Assembly (NCBI GenBank): GCA_965216885.1 | Contig: OZ244209.1 | Coordinates: 5,828,001 to 5,892,000, forward strand | Direction: 5' to 3' | DNA length: 64,000 bases | Source: CAYNJG01 sp965216885 | GTDB lineage: Bacteria; Planctomycetota; Planctomycetia; Pirellulales; Pirellulaceae | Part shown: positions 35,525-44,309 of the stretch, piece by piece | How positions within the stretch are numbered: position 1 is the stretch's first letter | Layout: the number at the start of each line of letters is the position of its first letter | The notes under the pieces: model-generated | What the model was told of the DNA's origin: nothing | Database searches by the model: none | What the model saw: only the letters and a program-made list of their open reading frames with translations | Position numbers and translations under genes: made by a program

Positions 35525-37208
35525 AACGTAGTGCCTCAACGGGGTGCATTCGGGCGGCTCGCAAAGCTGGCATCACACTGGCCAGCAACGCAATGACCAT
35601 CGCGCCAAACACGATCCATGCGATCGTAATTGGGCTGAGGATCGTGGGAATTTCGTGAAAGTAGTACACGGACGGATCGAACACTTCCTGTCCGGTCAGT
35701 CGTTCGATCCAGCCGGCGATCGTATTGATGTTGATCACAAACAGCACGCCGAGGACTGCCCCGACGCCGGATCCGACGATCCCGAGTGCGAAGCCGTAGC
35801 TCAGGAAGATCGACATGATGCCGCCGCTGGGAGCGCCCAGCGATTTCAGAATGCCGATATCCTTGGTCTTTTCGACAACGATCATGAAGAACGTGGCGAA
35901 GATGCCAAACCCGGCAACACCAATGATCAGGAACAGCAAGATATTGAGAATTGTCGTTTCCCACTGCACGGCGGCCAATAGCGGCCCCTGCATATCCTTC
36001 CACGTTTCGATACGGTAACGATATTGCTCGACTGGGAACGCCGCACGTAATTTGTCACGCGCTGCGGCGAGGTTGGAGCCCTCGGTCAATCGCATTTGAA
36101 TCGAAGTCACCGCCGCCTTGCCGGATTCGCGGTCGATCATGCCCCGCAATTCCTGCAGTCGCGAAAGTGGACAGAAGGCAAAAGTCGAATCGTATTCGCT
36201 CATTTTGCTTTCGTAGAAATCCACGACCGTGAACGTCGAATTGACGGCCGTCGGCGGCGCGCCGGCGGACGGGAAAGTCAGCTGCACGTCATCACCGGGT
36301 CGACAAAGAAAATAGTCTTCGTCGTTGTGTCGGATGTTCGAAATCGCAATGCCCAGCACGAGCCCGGGATGCTGCTGGATCATGGGATCAAACGTGTCTG
36401 CCGCCTGCTCGTCAGCCAGCGTGGGATCTTCCATACCCGCGAAGCCGGGAGGGCCCGCAAAGCCATCCGGTCCGCCGACATCCGTCGCGGTTTCCGAGGT
36501 CAGCAGGGACTCGCCACAATGTGGGCAGTTTTCCGCCGAGTGTCCCGCGTGCTCGTCCGCATGTCCGACTGCACGCCCGACTGCATGCCCGACCGCCAGT
36601 GAGCCGGGTCCGGCATCGACGACCTCATGCGAGGCGAGTGCAATGTTTGCATCGTTGGCCGCTTCCCGCTGCCGCTGCTGGATTTGCATCGCCTGTTCGT
36701 AGTTTCGCCGTGTCTGGATGCGCCAACGTCGGTAGCCCCAACCCGATTGCTGAATCCGCTCGTCAAATCCCCCGTCACGCAACAGAAAACTGAGTTGCTC
36801 CCGGTTGCCAGAGTTCAGCAGGAATTTACTGAAGTCACTGACGCTGGCGTAGGTCGCGTCGTCGATGCCAATCAGGTTTACCTGGCGCGTTTCCCACTGA
36901 TCAAAGACTCGATAGCTGAGGACGGCGGGCACGTGGACGGTTGTCGTGATGCCGGCGAGGTCGTCGCCCAGAATTTCCGAAATCTGTGAAGTGACCTGCT
37001 GCGCGTCGTCGATACCGTCAAGACCGTGAGAGGCGACGACGACGTCGGAGAGAATGCCATGCAGCCTTTCGTACATCTCCGTACGAAAACCCGACATGAC
37101 ACTGTTGACCACAATCATCGTGGCCACTCCCAGCATCACGCTGACAATCGATGCGAGAGCAATGTAGCGCGTACGCAGATACCGCGTCGCCAACAAGAGT
37201 TTAAACAT
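35517..37208 (-). CDS. FtsX/LolC-family ABC permease with a histidine- and cysteine-bearing insert
   Basis: This 563-residue permease has an N-terminal helix (about 15-40), a long periplasmic region and three C-terminal helices with the FtsX fold (ILLFLIIGVAGFGIFATFFM, ending ILKSLGAPSGGIMSIFL), as in LolC/LolE. The periplasmic part contains an unusual insert (encoded around 36480-36610) rich in His and Gly: AVGHAVGRAVGHADEHAGHS followed by CPHCG. It then runs into a Gly/Pro stretch. The His cluster plus CxxC looks like a metal site. I start at ATG 37208; the 11-residue extension upstream is not hydrophobic in the expected way. Confidence 0.85.
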   Translation of the reverse strand: MFKLLLATRYLRTRYIALASIVSVMLGVATMIVVNSVMSGFRTEMYERLHGILSDVVVASHGLDGIDDAQQVTSQISEILGDDLAGITTTVHVPAVLSYRVFDQWETRQVNLIGIDDATYASVSDFSKFLLNSGNREQLSFLLRDGGFDERIQQSGWGYRRWRIQTRRNYEQAMQIQQRQREAANDANIALASHEVVDAGPGSLAVGHAVGRAVGHADEHAGHSAENCPHCGESLLTSETATDVGGPDGFAGPPGFAGMEDPTLADEQAADTFDPMIQQHPGLVLGIAISNIRHNDEDYFLCRPGDDVQLTFPSAGAPPTAVNSTFTVVDFYESKMSEYDSTFAFCPLSRLQELRGMIDRESGKAAVTSIQMRLTEGSNLAAARDKLRAAFPVEQYRYRIETWKDMQGPLLAAVQWETTILNILLFLIIGVAGFGIFATFFMIVVEKTKDIGILKSLGAPSGGIMSIFLSYGFALGIVGSGVGAVLGVLFVININTIAGWIERLTGQEVFDPSVYYFHEIPTILSPITIAWIVFGAMVIALLASVMPALRAARMHPVEALRYE

Positions 37209-37303
37209 CGCCAGTCCTTTGGCCTGTAAAAGTAGCGGCACATTCCGTGTACCGCGTAGCCCGTTTTTTTTTCGCCGGTTGGCCCCAAGGGGCTTCCGGA
37301 ACG

Positions 37304-38869
37304 TTACGCTTCGTGTCGTAACAGCGGAAACAGAATTACGTCCCGAATCGACTGAGAGTTCGTTAGCAACATCACCAGTCGGTCGATTCCAATTCCCAGT
37401 CCGCCTGCCGGCGGCATCCCCTGTCGCAACGCACGAATGAAGTCGTTGTCCATCTTGGCCATCGAGTCTTCATCCGGCATGCCTTCCAATTGTGTACGGA
37501 ACAGCTCTTCCTGCAAATCCGGATCGTTCAATTCCGTGTAGGCGTTTGCTAGCTCCATCCCATGCACAAACAGTTCGAACCGTTCGGCAATCGCCGGATC
37601 GTCACGCTTGCGTTTCGTCAGCGGACATATACTCGCTGGGTAGTCAATCACAAAGACCGGTCCGACAAGACTGTCTTCGACCTTCGCCTCAAATACTTCA
37701 CTCTTGATCACGTCCGGGTGTTTTCCGGCGGTTTCAAAGCCGATTTTTTCTGCTAGCTCCTTCACGGCCGCCGCATCGTTCGGATCGACGCCCGCGTGCT
37801 CTTCAAACAACTCGTTGTAAGTTCTTCGCTGGAACGGCGGCGTGAAGTCGATCTCCTTGTCGCCCCACGGCAGGACATAACTCTGTCCGGTTGCCTTGAT
37901 AGCATTGACGATGACCGCTTCGGTGAGCTCCATCATCGTGCCGTAGTCACCGTACGCTTCGTAAACCTCCATCATCGTGAACTCGGGATTGTGCTTCGGG
38001 CTGATCCCTTCGTTCCGATAAACACGGCCCAGTTCATAGACGCGTTCGATGCCACCAACCAGGAGTCGCTTCAGATGCAACTCCAACGCGATTCGCATGA
38101 ACAGATCCATGTCCAGCGCGTTGTGGTGCGTCTCAAACGGCCGAGCCGCCGCGCCGCCGGCGACGGTATGGAGCGTGGGACCTTCGACCTCGAAGAATTC
38201 TTTCCCGTTCAGCGTTTCGCGGATCGACTGCACGATCTTCGTACGATTCAGAAAACGATCTCGAACGCCTTCGTTGTAGGCCATGTCGATATAGCGCATC
38301 CGCTGCCGAAGCTCGGGGTCGGTGAGCCCGTGGAACTTCTCGGGCGGCGGATCGAGCGCCTTGGTGAGGAACGTCAGCTCCTTGACAAAGATCGTAATCT
38401 CGCCGGTCATCGTGCGACGCAGCTCGCCGTCCACTCCGATCAAGTCGCCCAGATCGAAATTCTCCGCGAGACTCCAGTTCTGCTCGCCAACCTGCTTCTT
38501 TCCGACAAAGAGCTGAATGCTGCCCGTTTGATCCTCAAGATCAATGAACATCAACTTGCCGGTGTCCCGGTTGCTCATGATGCGTCCGGCCACGCGAACG
38601 TCCGGGCCCGTGATTTGACCCTTGCCCTGTTCGGTTTTCCACGCTTTGAAATTGAATTCAGGATCCGCGTCGACGTCGGGCAAATCGAGCACTTCGCCGG
38701 ATTCCAGCTTCAGCTTTGCTTCGCCAATCCGTTCGCGAACGGACTTGATGGCCGCACGCCCGTCAAAACGTTGCCCCCATGGATCGAGCCCCATGGCCTC
38801 AATTCGCGTCAGTTTGACGCGGCGGGCTTCTTCGGGGCTGAGGCCTTCGAGTGATTCTTGATCCGACAT
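37304..38869 (-). CDS. lysS: lysyl-tRNA synthetase, class II
   Basis: This 521-residue enzyme charges tRNA-Lys. It has the N-terminal OB-fold anticodon-binding domain (VRVAGRIMSNRDTGKLMFIDL). Class II motif 2 (VYRNEGISPKHNPEFTMMEVYEAY) and motif 3 (GLGIGIDRLVMLLTN, ending RDVILFPLLR) follow. The usual start MSDQESLEGLSPEEARRVKL is ATG 38869. The open frame runs 86 codons further upstream but that part does not look like LysS. Confidence 0.96.
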   Translation of the reverse strand: MSDQESLEGLSPEEARRVKLTRIEAMGLDPWGQRFDGRAAIKSVRERIGEAKLKLESGEVLDLPDVDADPEFNFKAWKTEQGKGQITGPDVRVAGRIMSNRDTGKLMFIDLEDQTGSIQLFVGKKQVGEQNWSLAENFDLGDLIGVDGELRRTMTGEITIFVKELTFLTKALDPPPEKFHGLTDPELRQRMRYIDMAYNEGVRDRFLNRTKIVQSIRETLNGKEFFEVEGPTLHTVAGGAAARPFETHHNALDMDLFMRIALELHLKRLLVGGIERVYELGRVYRNEGISPKHNPEFTMMEVYEAYGDYGTMMELTEAVIVNAIKATGQSYVLPWGDKEIDFTPPFQRRTYNELFEEHAGVDPNDAAAVKELAEKIGFETAGKHPDVIKSEVFEAKVEDSLVGPVFVIDYPASICPLTKRKRDDPAIAERFELFVHGMELANAYTELNDPDLQEELFRTQLEGMPDEDSMAKMDNDFIRALRQGMPPAGGLGIGIDRLVMLLTNSQSIRDVILFPLLRHEA

Positions 38870-39474
38870 GTTGGTCGCCTGAATTCGGGGCAGTCCGTGA
38901 TGATGAAAAGCTCGCAATTGTAGATCGGTCGCCTGATTTTGACGATAGTAGAGCGACCCTCTGCCGCAGATTGCACGACGCATTTGGCGATCGACGGGTT
39001 CAATGTTCCCCGGCTCGGGAAGGCGCATCCCCGTCAAAAGCAGCCCCCCATGGGCCGAAAAGACGAACCGCCGCAAACGGCCGATTTCCCGGGCAAGGCC
39101 GGCCGCCAACACAGCAGCCCAAGTCAACTTCCGGAATCATCGAGCAAGACGGCCGACCACCGGGCATTGCAAGTCGGCTTGGTGGTTTCCATCCCACGCC
39201 AGCTTGCCCTCCAACCAGGCACCGAACCCCAAGGCAAACCCCAATCACGGGAATCGCAAGTAGATGACTTCCGTTTCGCAGGCAGAACCGGTGCTGCGTC
39301 ACCAGGCATTGCGTTTGGCTGGGAACTGGTCAAGATGCCTGGGCACGGGCCGGATTGGCAGCCTACACCGCGCATGCGACAGCAAATGTTACAAACCGCG
39401 ACGAGGTTTTGTGTGAAGACGAACAATCCGCACGTTACGCTGTAAGGAAACCAGGAACTCTTCGTCCATCCGGT
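38870..39474. other. intergenic stretch without a supported gene
   Basis: A TTG-started plus-strand frame covers 38939-39445, but it overlaps the lysS 5' side and has no ribosome binding site or recognisable domain. Nothing else is seen. Confidence 0.35.
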
Positions 39475-39642
39475 ATGTCCACTCACGATCCAATCACCGA
39501 AGCCGGCAACGAGGCCCCGCAGCCCGAATCGCGCGGTCGCGGAGCCAACCGCACCGAGACCTTTTTCATGGTTTCGTTGCTGTTCGGGATGATGTTCCTG
39601 CAATCCTTCATATCGCCGCACAGCCGAAGCGGCTCCTCGTGA
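39475..39642 (+). CDS. small single-span membrane protein
   Basis: This possible 55-residue protein (MSTHDPITEAGNEAPQPESR...) has a polar N-terminus and one hydrophobic stretch, TFFMVSLLFGMMFLQSFI. No family is recognised and the ribosome binding site is weak. It is followed by two perfect 15-bp tandem units (39710-39739). Confidence 0.4.
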   Translation: MSTHDPITEAGNEAPQPESRGRGANRTETFFMVSLLFGMMFLQSFISPHSRSGSS

Positions 39643-39709
39643 GCACCCCTCGGATGTGAACCGAGTTCGGTTCAAAGACTTCTTCAAGACAGCGACGCGG
39701 GCACCTTTA

Positions 39710-39739
39710 CCGGGCGGACTTCGACCGGGCGGACTTCGA
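39710..39739. repeat. two tandem 15-bp units
   Basis: The unit CCGGGCGGACTTCGA occurs twice in perfect tandem in the gap between the small membrane protein and the hydrolase gene. Confidence 0.7.
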
Positions 39740-39835
39740 CCAGGCCGGCAAGGGACCAGTTGGTCAACCGCGCCGCGAGCGACTCACGGCGCTGATTGCG
39801 AACTTCGTTGGTACTCGCCAGCGATCGGAATCAGT

Positions 39836-41098
39836 TCATCGAACCAGACGATCGTGAATGATGGCGTACGCTGACTTTGACACCGCGTCATCCGGGCTAA
39901 GGATGCTCGCATGACTGAAGGGTAGCTCGACAATGTCACGCACGCCGGCGAGCTTTCCGCGTTCACAGGACACCGCCCCGTCTCCCTTGCCAGCGACCAC
40001 TTCATCAAGGTTGTCCAACGCCGTATTCAACTTGCTGCTGGCGAATCTCGTCCATCGATTCTGATCGGTATAGTCACGCACCGTCTGGCGCAATGAGTCC
40101 ATCTCCTCCAGTTCCATCGGCCCCGACGTGCCTAGCAAGATCGTGTAACGCACGTCAGGATTGCGAGGCAGGCCGTTCAGCCGATCAAGAAAGACCGAAT
40201 TGGGCTCAAGGTCCGCGGCGGCTTCTCCCAGCCCGTCGGAAACCGACTCCACCAACAGCCCCGCGCGGCGATGGTCGGGACTGGTGAAGAACTCATAGCA
40301 GTCCATCAACGCGGCGACGCGAGCGAGAGACGATCCGTGATTCGGCGGCGCGACCATGAGCAACTGCGAAACGTTACCCGGATCCAGGTCCGTTTCAATT
40401 GCCGCTCGAGCGACAAGGCCACCCATTGAATGCGTCACCAGTCGAACGTTGCGGTGCGGATACTTGCGACGCAGCCGGGAAAGCTCGTCGGCCAGCAGTT
40501 TCGCGGATTCGAACGCCGGCTGGTCATTCGGATAGCGAAAGACGGCAGGAGCCAGACTGGCAGACTTCACAACGGGAAGGAACGCACGCAGGTCTTCCGG
40601 TCGCGAGTTCAAGCCATGCACCAACACAACGAAGTCCGCATTGTCGTCGCCCGTGCCAAGGCAACGAATTCCATATTCGGGTTTCTCGTCGCGCCAGTCG
40701 ATCTGATCCCACGTCCACCGAATATCCGATTTGCAGTCGTTGACCCATTGCTGAGCGGACACACGATCGACGGTCACCTGTAGTCCATTGTTGCCGGCTT
40801 CGACACGCACACACGGCTTCATGACGCGATTGAAAGCCCGCATGGACCAACGAGCGAATCGACCGTCCAGGGAAACTCGCATCTCCGGCAGCGCACCGTG
40901 TATTTCGGCGTCGTCGTATCCGTTCATCCGCGCAGCAGCACGAAACACATCCGACAACGCGACATTCCCGTTGCTTGTATTGACGACCGCTCGCGTGACG
41001 AGATTCTTGCGGTCATGAACGACGCGGACCCGGTCCCATTCGCCGGCGAACAGCGAACCGGCAGCAAGGCAGAACAGCAAAGCGAGTATTTGACGCAT
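39836..41098 (-). CDS. exported alpha/beta hydrolase (lipase-like)
   Basis: This 420-residue protein has a signal peptide (MRQILALLFCLAAGSLFAGEW). A non-catalytic N-terminal part of about 130 residues is followed by an alpha/beta-hydrolase domain. That domain has the oxyanion HGLN (VVLVHGLNSRPEDLR) and the nucleophile elbow VTHSMGGLVARAAIE. The late segment PFSHASILSPDD supplies the likely catalytic histidine. It resembles PGAP1/lipase-type esterases. The start is ATG 41098, with AGAGG upstream; an in-frame extension to 41461 is unlikely. Confidence 0.85.
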   Translation of the reverse strand: MRQILALLFCLAAGSLFAGEWDRVRVVHDRKNLVTRAVVNTSNGNVALSDVFRAAARMNGYDDAEIHGALPEMRVSLDGRFARWSMRAFNRVMKPCVRVEAGNNGLQVTVDRVSAQQWVNDCKSDIRWTWDQIDWRDEKPEYGIRCLGTGDDNADFVVLVHGLNSRPEDLRAFLPVVKSASLAPAVFRYPNDQPAFESAKLLADELSRLRRKYPHRNVRLVTHSMGGLVARAAIETDLDPGNVSQLLMVAPPNHGSSLARVAALMDCYEFFTSPDHRRAGLLVESVSDGLGEAAADLEPNSVFLDRLNGLPRNPDVRYTILLGTSGPMELEEMDSLRQTVRDYTDQNRWTRFASSKLNTALDNLDEVVAGKGDGAVSCERGKLAGVRDIVELPFSHASILSPDDAVSKSAYAIIHDRLVR

Positions 41099-41268
41099 GG
41101 TAAACCTCTTGAATGGCCAGTGCCCCTTGCCATTTCCAATAAAACAGGCGGCTTCCCTGCGCGCCGTGCCCTCCCGGGTTGGAACCAGTTTCAAAACGAC
41201 CTTGCCAGCATGATCGAGCCTGCAATACGAGTGTTCCGAGATTGGGAATCCGAGTTTTGAAACTTGTT

Positions 41269-41808
41269 CTAACGAGTTGAATGCTCTAGTGGTGTGTCTT
41301 GTGACTCGTCGATTGTGGGTGGCTTGCCAAAACGCATCGACATCCGAATCACCAGCCCGGTGATCAGGACCAGGTAGGCCACCAGGCTGGCAATGAACCA
41401 ACCCTCCTCCAGACGACCCTCCACAACATTCGCGCGGTAGACCAGATGAAACACCACGCATAAAAACAGTACGGTCGCGCCGGCAATCAGGGTCAGTATC
41501 GATTCCGAATAGTTGAACGTCGTCTCGCGACGGGATTCGTGCAGCCAGTATTCCTTGTGCGGCAAGTTAAAGAGCGAATCGGGCATGTAGCGTCCGAACT
41601 TCGCAATGCCCACGAGAAATGCAGCAGTGCAGAACTGCGTCGCAATGTGCATGATGACGAACGAGTTTCTCGACATCCAACCGTCTGCCTCGCCGTCAGC
41701 ACCAAAGTGCGACGCAACTTTTTCAGGCAGCAGCGGCAAGTACGCAATCACCTGCGCGACAGTGATGACCGCGGCGAGACCGAGCGTGATGTAGCCAAGT
41801 GTTCTCAT
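41269..41808 (-). CDS. DUF1648-type membrane protein
   Basis: This 179-residue protein has four hydrophobic segments. The first loop carries the DUF1648 pattern LPLLPEKVASHFGADGEADGWMSR, which is found in SdpI-like and related membrane proteins. Function unknown. It lies between the hydrolase and trpE on the same strand with gaps of 170 and 80 bp. Confidence 0.8.
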   Translation of the reverse strand: MRTLGYITLGLAAVITVAQVIAYLPLLPEKVASHFGADGEADGWMSRNSFVIMHIATQFCTAAFLVGIAKFGRYMPDSLFNLPHKEYWLHESRRETTFNYSESILTLIAGATVLFLCVVFHLVYRANVVEGRLEEGWFIASLVAYLVLITGLVIRMSMRFGKPPTIDESQDTPLEHSTR

Positions 41809-41888
41809 GAATTACCGGAGGCGCAGCGCGGCGGTGACCACGTTGCCAGCCCAACAAACAAGACGTGCAAGAGTTATTCGCAGTAATA

Positions 41889-43415
41889 CTACGCATCTTG
41901 GCCCGGCGAGGCACGTCTTTCGGTAATTTCGATAGCTCTTAGGAGTCCTCGTGCCTTGTTCAGAGTCTCCTGATATTCACTTTCTGCGACACTGTCGGCC
42001 ACAATTCCTGCGCCGGCCTGGACATAGGCGGTATCGCCCTGAATGACCATCGTACGCAGGGCGATACACGTATCCATGTTCCCGCCGTAGTCCATGTATC
42101 CAACCGCTCCGGCGTAGGGACCACGTCGGTGTGGTTCCAGCTCGTCAATAATCTCCATCGCCCGCACTTTGGGTGCACCGGACACCGTGCCCGCCGGCAA
42201 ACAGGCGCGCAGTGCATCGAAAGCATCCAGATCGTCACGCAGTTCGCCGGTGACGTTGGACGTGATGTGCATGACGTGACTGTAGCGTTCAATCGTCATC
42301 ACATCCGACAGCTCGACGGTGCGGTACTTCGCCACGCGTCCAACATCATTGCGTCCCAGGTCGACCAGCATGACGTGCTCGGCTCGTTCCTTCGGGTCGG
42401 CCAACAGTTCATCGGCGAGGCGCTGATCTTCGGCTTCGTCGGCACCACGAGGTCGCGTGCCAGCCAGGGGTCGAACCGTCAACTTGCCATCTACAACGCG
42501 AACCATGATTTCTGGCGAACTGCCGATCAGGGTGGTCTCGCCCGTTCTGAGGTAGAACATAAAAGGACTTGGATTTACGACTCGCAGCGTGCGATAGATC
42601 TCGAACGGGTCGACCGTGATCTTCGTCTGCATCCGCTGCGACAGCACGACCTGGAAGATATCGCCGGCGCGAATGTATTCGACACACTTTTGAACGGCCG
42701 CCTTGAAGTCCTCTTTGGCAAAATTGGATTCGTAATCCAGGCTCAGTTCACCCGGTGTCGAAATGTCCGTGATGGGCAATGAATCGGACGGCTGCGACAG
42801 GCGATCGGTCATTTCCGCCAGTCGCGACTTCGCTGCGTCGTAGGCTTTGCGAACGCTCGCTTCGGTCCGATTCTCATCCCCGGTCAGGTCCGCCATCACG
42901 ACGATCGTCAGCGTCTTCTTGATGTGATCAAAAATGACCATGCGATCGTAGAAGGCGAAACTCATGTCCGGCAGTTTGCGATCATCATTCGGAGCGTTAG
43001 GCAAGTGCTCGGCGTATCGAATGACATCGTAGCCAGCATAGCCAATGGCTCCCCCAACGAATGGCGGCAGGTCGGGGTGTTCCGGATGAGCCGCGTTGAT
43101 GCGATTCAGCTCGTCGCGCAACAACTCCAGCGGATCGTCGACGGTCCGGGTTTCCTCACGACCATCTGCATGCCGCAAAGTGACCTGTCGGTCGGATGCA
43201 GAAATTTCCAGAAAAGGCTCCGCCGTCAGAAAGCTGTACCGCCCGACTCGCTCACCCCCGACAACACTCTCAAAGAGGCAGGCGCAACCATCCTGCTCCA
43301 GCCGCCGGAATGCCGACACCGGTGTCAGCGAATCACATAACAGCGTGCGATAAACGGGGACGAAGGTGTAGTCTTTGGCGAGTTTCGAGAATTCTTCCAA
43401 ATGAGGTAGATGCAT
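41889..43415 (-). CDS. trpE: anthranilate synthase component I
   Basis: This 508-residue enzyme converts chorismate and ammonia or glutamine to anthranilate, the first step of tryptophan synthesis. It has the N-terminal regulatory region with LLESV-like CLFESVVGGERVGRYSFL (tryptophan-binding in the family). The chorismate-binding core is PSPFMFYLRTGETTLIGSSPE, GTRPRGADEAED, RAEHVMLVDLGRNDVGRV and SGAPKVRAMEIIDELEPHRRG. No trpG follows in the window. The upstream region carries two inverted repeats but no Trp-rich leader peptide. Confidence 0.95.
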   Translation of the reverse strand: MHLPHLEEFSKLAKDYTFVPVYRTLLCDSLTPVSAFRRLEQDGCACLFESVVGGERVGRYSFLTAEPFLEISASDRQVTLRHADGREETRTVDDPLELLRDELNRINAAHPEHPDLPPFVGGAIGYAGYDVIRYAEHLPNAPNDDRKLPDMSFAFYDRMVIFDHIKKTLTIVVMADLTGDENRTEASVRKAYDAAKSRLAEMTDRLSQPSDSLPITDISTPGELSLDYESNFAKEDFKAAVQKCVEYIRAGDIFQVVLSQRMQTKITVDPFEIYRTLRVVNPSPFMFYLRTGETTLIGSSPEIMVRVVDGKLTVRPLAGTRPRGADEAEDQRLADELLADPKERAEHVMLVDLGRNDVGRVAKYRTVELSDVMTIERYSHVMHITSNVTGELRDDLDAFDALRACLPAGTVSGAPKVRAMEIIDELEPHRRGPYAGAVGYMDYGGNMDTCIALRTMVIQGDTAYVQAGAGIVADSVAESEYQETLNKARGLLRAIEITERRASPGQDA

Positions 43416-43445
43416 GGATGCCGATGCTTTCGATAGGTGTAGTCT

Positions 43446-43477
43446 GTTCGATCGGCGAACGATTTGTACATCGTTCG
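43446..43477. promoter_or_regulatory. paired inverted repeats in the trpE-mcsA divergent region
   Basis: GTTCG-ATCGG-CGAAC (43446-43460) overlaps CGAACGAT-N6-ATCGTTCG (43456-43463 and 43470-43477), a perfect 8-bp dyad. Spacing and symmetry fit a dimeric repressor site 30-60 bp upstream of trpE. Confidence 0.45.
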
Positions 43478-43540
43478 TTTCGTTGGATCGTCATGTTCAA
43501 CTGAAACAGTGTGTGGTTACCGCGCAAAGTTCGATCAATC

Positions 43541-43568
43541 TTGACATGCGTTCGACCACCGCTAGAAT
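43541..43568 (+). promoter_or_regulatory. sigma-70-type promoter for mcsA-mcsB
   Basis: TTGACA (43541-43546), a 16-bp spacer and TAGAAT (43563-43568) lie 145 bp upstream of the McsA-like start. This is among the best -35/-10 pairs seen in the window. Confidence 0.65.
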
Positions 43569-43712
43569 CCGATCGGCGTTAAGTGTTACTGTGAAACGAG
43601 TTAACGCATTCCGAATTTCTCACGTGGCACGTGGGGTTCGCAAGCACACTTTACTGCTATCAACTAGGCGCGTTCAACAACCAACAAACCGCGGCGTGAA
43701 GCGATAACCGAC

Positions 43713-44225
43713 ATGCAATGCCAGCAGTGTGAAAAACCAGCGACCTTTCATATTACCGAGTTGACGGGCGAAGAGCATCAGGAGATTCACCTCTGCGAGG
43801 ATCATGCCCGCAGCTATCTGATGTCAAGCGAAGGTAGCGAACCTGCCGAGTCGCAATCGCTGACGGAAGCATGGTCGGATCAACTGAAAGTCAACCAGAC
43901 AGCCGAAGAGCTGGCTCGAGTCGACCAGATGGCCTGCCCCGTTTGTGGAATAACGTTCTACGAGTTCCGGAATCAGGGTCGACTTGGTTGCCCACACGAC
44001 TATGAATGTTTTGAATCCCAGCTGGAGCAACTCATCGTTGGCATCCACGGGGCGACCGAGCACACCGGGAAGAAGCCGCTACATCGCGTCGACGCCAAGG
44101 TGAATCCCACAGATGTTATCCGCATGCGTCGCGAAATGCAGCAGGCGATCGAACAGGAAAACTACGAACTGGCCTCCGAGTTACGTGACGAAATCCGGCG
44201 TATCGAAGACTCACTCAACACCTGA
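43713..44225 (+). CDS. mcsA: McsA-like zinc-finger and UVR-domain protein
   Basis: This 170-residue protein has CxxC pairs (CQQC at 3-6, CEDH, CPVC at about 75, and a further Cys around CPHDYEC) as in McsA. A C-terminal UvrB/UvrC motif (IRMRREMQQAIEQENYELAS, continuing ELRDEIRRIE) follows. McsA activates the arginine kinase McsB in Firmicutes. The mcsB-like gene follows 84 bp downstream. Confidence 0.88.
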   Translation: MQCQQCEKPATFHITELTGEEHQEIHLCEDHARSYLMSSEGSEPAESQSLTEAWSDQLKVNQTAEELARVDQMACPVCGITFYEFRNQGRLGCPHDYECFESQLEQLIVGIHGATEHTGKKPLHRVDAKVNPTDVIRMRREMQQAIEQENYELASELRDEIRRIEDSLNT

Positions 44226-44309
44226 CCCACTGCGTAGCGTTTTCATAGCGGTGAATCAGCCGGTCACGACACGGCATCCTCCAAACGACCAGACAACTCC
44301 GAGGCAAAG

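Noticed and set aside
38870..39127. 86-codon N-terminal extension of lysS
   Set aside because: It is unlike any LysS N-terminus. The normal start MSDQESLEG lies inside the frame.
38939..39445. 168-residue plus-strand frame next to lysS
   Set aside because: It has only a TTG start, no ribosome binding site, no domain and low-complexity composition. It is kept only as a gap note.
43416..43540. Tryptophan leader peptide before trpE
   Set aside because: The upstream region has no Trp codon in any short frame, unlike the clear Leu leader at leuA.
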